NCBI GenBank assembly: GCA_914767715.1 | Contig: OU612066.1 | Span: 37,856,283-37,920,282, forward strand | Source: Membranipora membranacea | Taxonomy: Eukaryota; Bryozoa; Gymnolaemata; Cheilostomatida; Membraniporidae | Direction of reading: 5' to 3' | Length of the DNA stretch: 64,000 bases | Part shown: positions 60,696 to 64,000 of the stretch, one piece after another | Position numbering within the stretch: position 1 is the stretch's first letter | How the letters are laid out: each line of letters begins with the position of its first letter | The notes under the pieces: generated by a model | Seen by the model: the letters and a program-made list of their open reading frames with translations, nothing else | The model's database searches: none | Told to the model about the DNA's origin: nothing | Position numbers and translations under genes: made by a program

Positions 60696-63671
60696 TTATT
60701 TGGAGGCAGTAGCAGAAGTACCTGTTTTCTCACCTGATGGTTGAGATGAGCGATTCTTCGAAGACCTCTTATCTACGACAAGTCGTCTCAATGCCTGACA
60801 TACAGAAGCATTTACAAGAAACACAAACAGCAGGAGAACACCAGTAAGTGAGTTCACAAATACGAATATGCAAGAAAAGGCTGCAACCTCAGGAAATGCA
60901 GCACAAAGGAATCCAAAAATCCACAACATTCCAAAGGCAAAGAACAGCTTGACACTTAGAATTATCTTCTCATGATGGGCATTTCTAACAGCTCTGGATT
61001 GATAAGCGAGTACACTGAATCTCACAACAACAATCACATAAGCAATGAAACTAGCCAGAAACATAAATGCTAAAGGTACAAGAAAGTAGATATACAATCC
61101 ATAGCTTGAGTTGAGCCAGCATTGTGGCAGGCCATACATTGGTGCCAGTTCCGAGTCTGTATTAGTCTGGTCGATTACTAGAGCTATAACTACAGGAACG
61201 GCTGGTACACTCCAACCCACTGCTGAGTACCTGAAAAAAAAGTATGTATGTGTGTCAAGGTCATACCGATATACGCCATGCTTGATTTAAAAGCACTTGT
61301 AGTAGCACGAGTAGTCTGGCATCACTCAGCTGACACTCAGGTAAGTAAAACCTTTACTCTAGATCTGAGTTAGCTCCCCCACTCGATTATTTTACCAATC
61401 ATTTGGAATCCCTCCCGGTCTCACCCAGATGATCTGAAAAATTATTGATATACTGTAAAACTGATATCTTATTTCAACCTCCCCAGTCAACAGCAGAGGT
61501 CCAATAAGTTTTCTCCTCCCTTTTAGGATGGCGTAAACTCACAAACTGGTCCTGGACTCATCTGATATGTAAAATGAAAAATCATCACGCTTTTAGGCAA
61601 AGATAAAACTGTAAAAGTTAAAATCAAACTCCCTCCTGGCCAAACGAAGATTTTTCTGAGACACCTCCAATGTTTCAGTTTGGCTAGCCATTTAAGCCTA
61701 TTACGCATCATAACACCAGCCTTTATAAGTGTAAATAGAAAAGGGCTGTTATCTACCATATCACGAATTGTTCACATAATTAACACAAGTGCTGTGATTA
61801 CGGGAGATCTAAAACACTCTACCGCAAAGTTGCCAGTCATGACCTCTGCCCTAACTAACTCTGACATCCACGTATCTTCTGATTTAACTGTTTTAACTTA
61901 CTTGGCGAGTTTAGATTTAGATTTCTGATTGACAGCGTACATAGATTTTATTGTTCTGATTATCTCGATGGCGAAGAGTACAGACCAAAAATAGCCAGCC
62001 AAGAAGAAGTAGTGAGTCAGTACGGCAGCGATATAGCAGCTGATAGCTGACTTCTTGGCTGGGACTCTGAGCAGGAAGAATATACACCCAGCTAATATAG
62101 CTATAACCTGAAATAAATAGAGAGGATAAGAAACTAGCCTCACTACTACTGCAGTGTCAGAATTGTACTACGGCAGACTTTATCACACATACTTTGCCCA
62201 CCAGCAATATCATTTACTGGCCCATTAACTCATGAGAACATGCATGGATTAACGTATCATCAACATGCATGGTGTTTGTCCTGCTAACCTTACTGAGTAC
62301 TATATATCCTGGTACATTGTGTAGTATCGGCAGGATGCTGTAAACTATAACCATCATGATCAGACAGAATATAGAGATACAAAGCATGACGACTGTCACC
62401 AAATTCTCCACACGGAGGCAGATCTCTCCGAGCAGAGTTATCCCCTCCGGTGAGTCACTCTCCTCACACACAGCTACTGATTGATTGTCCCTCAGCAGGA
62501 CAAACGGTTCCATGAAGGCTCCCTCACTGTTTGAGACACTGTCTGCTTTTATCTCCTCAAATTCCTGGAGCTGATAAACTCGCCATAAGCATTTCACGCA
62601 GAAGCTCTCGGAGGAGTTTGGCAATGTTACTAGTAGTTTATCACCACTATGCATTATGCTGTAGTCATTTTTAGCAGCGATTTTTATCCTGAGACTAGAG
62701 TGGCTTATCTGTGTACAGTTTTGGTCACCAGTGGTGTTGAGAGGCAGCGATGAATTAGGATGTGACATCAATGGAGCCTCAACAATAGGAAGTACACACT
62801 TTCCGTCCACCCATTTAAGCGGCTCACCGCATAGCGAAACACATCGTTGACTTGTCCAGTCAAATATCTCGTATTTTTGACAGCCAGTCAGCACTTGATC
62901 GAGGGCAGAACAGTCAGGGTCTGCCCGCTTTCTTCGTCCCTCAATCTCTTCACAATCATATCCGAAAGGCTGAACCAAGACACGCATGGAAGTCCATACT
63001 AAGCTCTCTGTAACAAACCCAACAACACAACGTAAACTCAGGTGTAAGTCACACGCTTTTTCATGACAATTGAAATACTATATAATATAATGTAATAGAA
63101 TATGAAATAATATAATATGATATAATATAATATACTACAAGTTTTGACAGTCATTACAAAATATTTCACAGTAAAAATTGTAAAACAATTTTTAAACAAT
63201 TCTGCAAACTTTATAACTTCTTTGTATTATTTTAATGACTTTGAATGCCTTTTTGTCAACTTGAGCTGGCTGGTATCATAGAAATGTAAACAGAGTACTT
63301 CCTCCAGTGACCTGATCGCTAACTCCAAAGGTAGAATTGATATTAGCTGTGATTAATAATTGATATTAATGAGAGACGATCATCAATACTGTGCAATCAA
63401 CAAGAAGACCATACAGTACATACCAATCGGGACCCTGCAGTTCAACTGGCTTAGATCGATGCCATTACATATAGCACAGTATATATTCCTATAGTAGACT
63501 TTGGGTTCAGGTGTATTTGTGCCTGTGTTAACGAATGCCTGAGCCCCTCTCTCACATCGCTGTCTAATAGTAGAATTGGTATAACCATCTGGACAGGAGT
63601 GTATGAACCCAGCCACTGAGCAACGCTTCCTATACTCGAACTCTGGCTCCTGGAAATATACTTTGCAGTTT
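60696..63671 (-). CDS. Methuselah-like seven-transmembrane receptor 4 (N-terminal exons outside window)
   Basis: Exons, 5' to 3': 63671-63424, 63007-62289, 62107-61902, 61230-60696. The sizes and phases match exons 4-7 of the other receptors. The first visible exon carries the second Cys module (NCKVYF ... CPDGYTNSTIRQRC ... YRNIYCAIC). The next has the membrane-proximal Cys region (DWTSQRCVSLC) and TM1, followed by NVPGYIVLSK; the rest has TM2-TM7. It is more diverged from receptors 2 and 3 than they are from each other, and it is inverted. The signal peptide, somatomedin-B-like module and first Cys module should lie right of the window. No disruption is visible. Confidence 0.9.
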
Positions 63672-64000
63672 CTGAAAAGAGAGTTTTGTGGAAATTTAAA
63701 ACTTGTATCATGCTATACTCTTCATTACATCGCTGTATGATTTAACTATGCAGAAGAAAACCTAAATCAGAATTTCATTATGTAGTGTATATCATATATA
63801 ATTTATTATGATTTGAAATTAATCCTAAGACAGCATAATAATAACATTTTTTGTATTTAAACCAAACTACTACTACTCACTTACTTGTTGACATTAAGAG
63901 ATTTTAAGATACCTGCCTACATAGTAATTAAAGACGTTTATTAATTATCTAGATGCTATATAATTTATTTTGTGAGCAATTTCGCCCATGGGAGCTTTGA
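63672..64000. other. intron of receptor 4, no exon recognised
   Basis: AT-rich sequence upstream of the acceptor of the first visible receptor 4 exon. No Cys-module coding sequence was found here on the minus strand. Confidence 0.5.

Overview
The window is nuclear DNA of an invertebrate animal. Every gene is split by many short GT-AG introns, codon use is AT-rich, and intergenic and intronic DNA is full of small inverted-repeat elements, minisatellites and poly-C tracts. Gene content (mitochondrial ACSF2, CPSF6, a plant-type class II PRPP synthetase, somatomedin-B-like/7TM receptors) fits a non-vertebrate metazoan such as a sponge, cnidarian, placozoan or lophotrochozoan. I cannot separate these from sequence alone.

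Layout. 1-539: one end of an antisense LTR retrotransposon (start of an internal ORF with 33-bp repeats, primer-binding site, complete 329-bp LTR) inside an intron. 628-4065 (+): nine 3' exons of an ACSF2-like acyl-CoA synthetase whose 5' exons lie left of the window. 4276-5796: a 1.5-kb foldback element. 8490-20846 (-): a complete 15-exon ACSF2 paralogue, tail to tail with the first; its introns carry several small elements. 20847-21395: divergent promoter region. 21396-28925 (+): a complete 12-exon CPSF6-like pre-mRNA 3'-processing factor, with large hairpin elements in introns 1 and 6. 31788-37044 (-): class II ribose-phosphate pyrophosphokinase, convergent with CPSF6. 39983-63671: a cluster of four related seven-transmembrane receptors with cysteine-rich ectodomains, three on + and the last on - and cut by the window edge. 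A tRNA-Thr(AGU) gene lies in an intron of the first receptor.

The genes do not form an operon or pathway. ACSF2 is a mitochondrial fatty acyl-CoA ligase, CPSF6 a nuclear RNA factor, PRPP synthetase feeds nucleotide synthesis, and the receptors are surface proteins. The clustering reflects local duplication: an inverted ACSF2 pair with patches of complete identity, and tandem receptors, two of them almost identical in several exons.

Most unusual observations: (1) a family of four 22-47-bp palindromes sharing ends CCATA(G/A), each flanked by its own 6-bp direct repeat, all within the receptor cluster; (2) a short retroposon whose head is the first 35 nt of U2 snRNA, flanked by a 19-bp direct repeat; (3) two hairpin elements of about 0.7 kb inside CPSF6 introns with 8-bp and 7-bp target duplications; (4) two TTAA-flanked elements that share one TTAA; (5) the class II PRPP synthetase with two tiny exons and a possible cassette exon; (6) the receptor ectodomain, which carries a duplicated Cys module.

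All exon boundaries were read by eye from splice signals, reading-frame phase and comparison between paralogues. No alignment or database search was run.
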